Assembly: GCA_947625255.1 (NCBI GenBank)
Contig: CANQNT010000005.1
Location: 81,385 to 145,384, forward strand
Reading direction: 5' to 3'
DNA length: 64,000 bases
Origin: an uncultured Acetatifactor sp.
GTDB lineage: Bacteria > Bacillota > Clostridia > Lachnospirales > Lachnospiraceae
Position 1 is the first letter of the stretch; the number at the start of each line of letters is the position of its first letter. A model generated the notes under the pieces. That model saw nothing but the letters and a program-made list of their open reading frames with translations, ran no database searches and was not told where the DNA came from. Below, in pieces: positions 63,999 through 64,000 of this stretch. A program made the position numbers and the translations under genes.

Positions 63999-64000
63999 CA

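Overview
The window reads as chromosomal DNA of a Gram-positive member of the Clostridia, most likely a Lachnospiraceae gut bacterium. This is inferred from gene content and order: rapZ-whiA-Crh-like HPr, a CIRCE-controlled hrcA-grpE-dnaK-dnaJ operon, ireB-ruvX-DUF1292-rnj, a type III glutamine synthetase, an Amt-GlnB fusion, a YolD/Y-family polymerase pair behind a LexA box, a tRNA gene without encoded CCA, strong AGGAGG ribosome binding sites and several TTG starts. No phage, insertion sequence or CRISPR array is visible.

Layout. 0-5.5 kb: 3' end of rapZ, whiA, a Crh-like HPr, a lipid kinase, class II aldolase, then (minus strand) an unknown two-TM protein and a cyclophilin. 5.6-16.1 kb: GNAT protein, nagA with an overlapping ROK-like kinase, amt-glnB with a terminator-rich leader, a MazG-like pyrophosphohydrolase, L-asparaginase, an aldo/keto reductase and hflK-hflC. 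16.4-25.6 kb: a large AT-rich membrane protein, a polysaccharide deacetylase, an SOS-type polymerase/YolD operon, glpK, and a second large polytopic protein. 25.9-34.3 kb: aminotransferase, patatin lipase, uppP and the heat-shock operon. 34.5-48.5 kb: Spx/ArsC-like protein, sortase B, prmA, dCMP deaminase, rsmE, cysteine desulfurase-thiI, a second histidine-less HPr, mtaB, ireB-ruvX-DUF1292-rnj, a short MltG-like protein, a TrmR-like methyltransferase and a U32 protein. Much of this stretch concerns tRNA and rRNA modification and RNA decay. 48.6-57 kb: glnA (type III) behind a conditional-looking leader terminator, an intracellular GH20 enzyme, tRNA-Gln(CUG), a macro-domain/HTH protein next to a vWA protein, and an M3 oligopeptidase. 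57-62.2 kb: LytTR response regulator, a membrane-free GHKL kinase and two half-size ABC exporters. 62.2-64 kb: a gene-poor, decayed stretch followed by the C-terminal part of an AlbA/RecG-like ATP-binding regulator running off the edge.

Themes. Carbon and amino-sugar use: aldolase, nagA, kinase, GH20, glpK, and two HPr-like proteins that keep the regulatory serine but lack the catalytic histidine. Nitrogen: Amt-GlnB and GlnN, both behind leader terminators, plus asparaginase. The most interesting candidates are the ANTAR-like double-hairpin leader of glnA, a direct-repeat LytTR-type operator in front of the ABC operon, and the macro-HTH/vWA pair of unknown function. Start codons were moved from the longest possible frame wherever a well-placed Shine-Dalgarno and the family N-terminus agreed.
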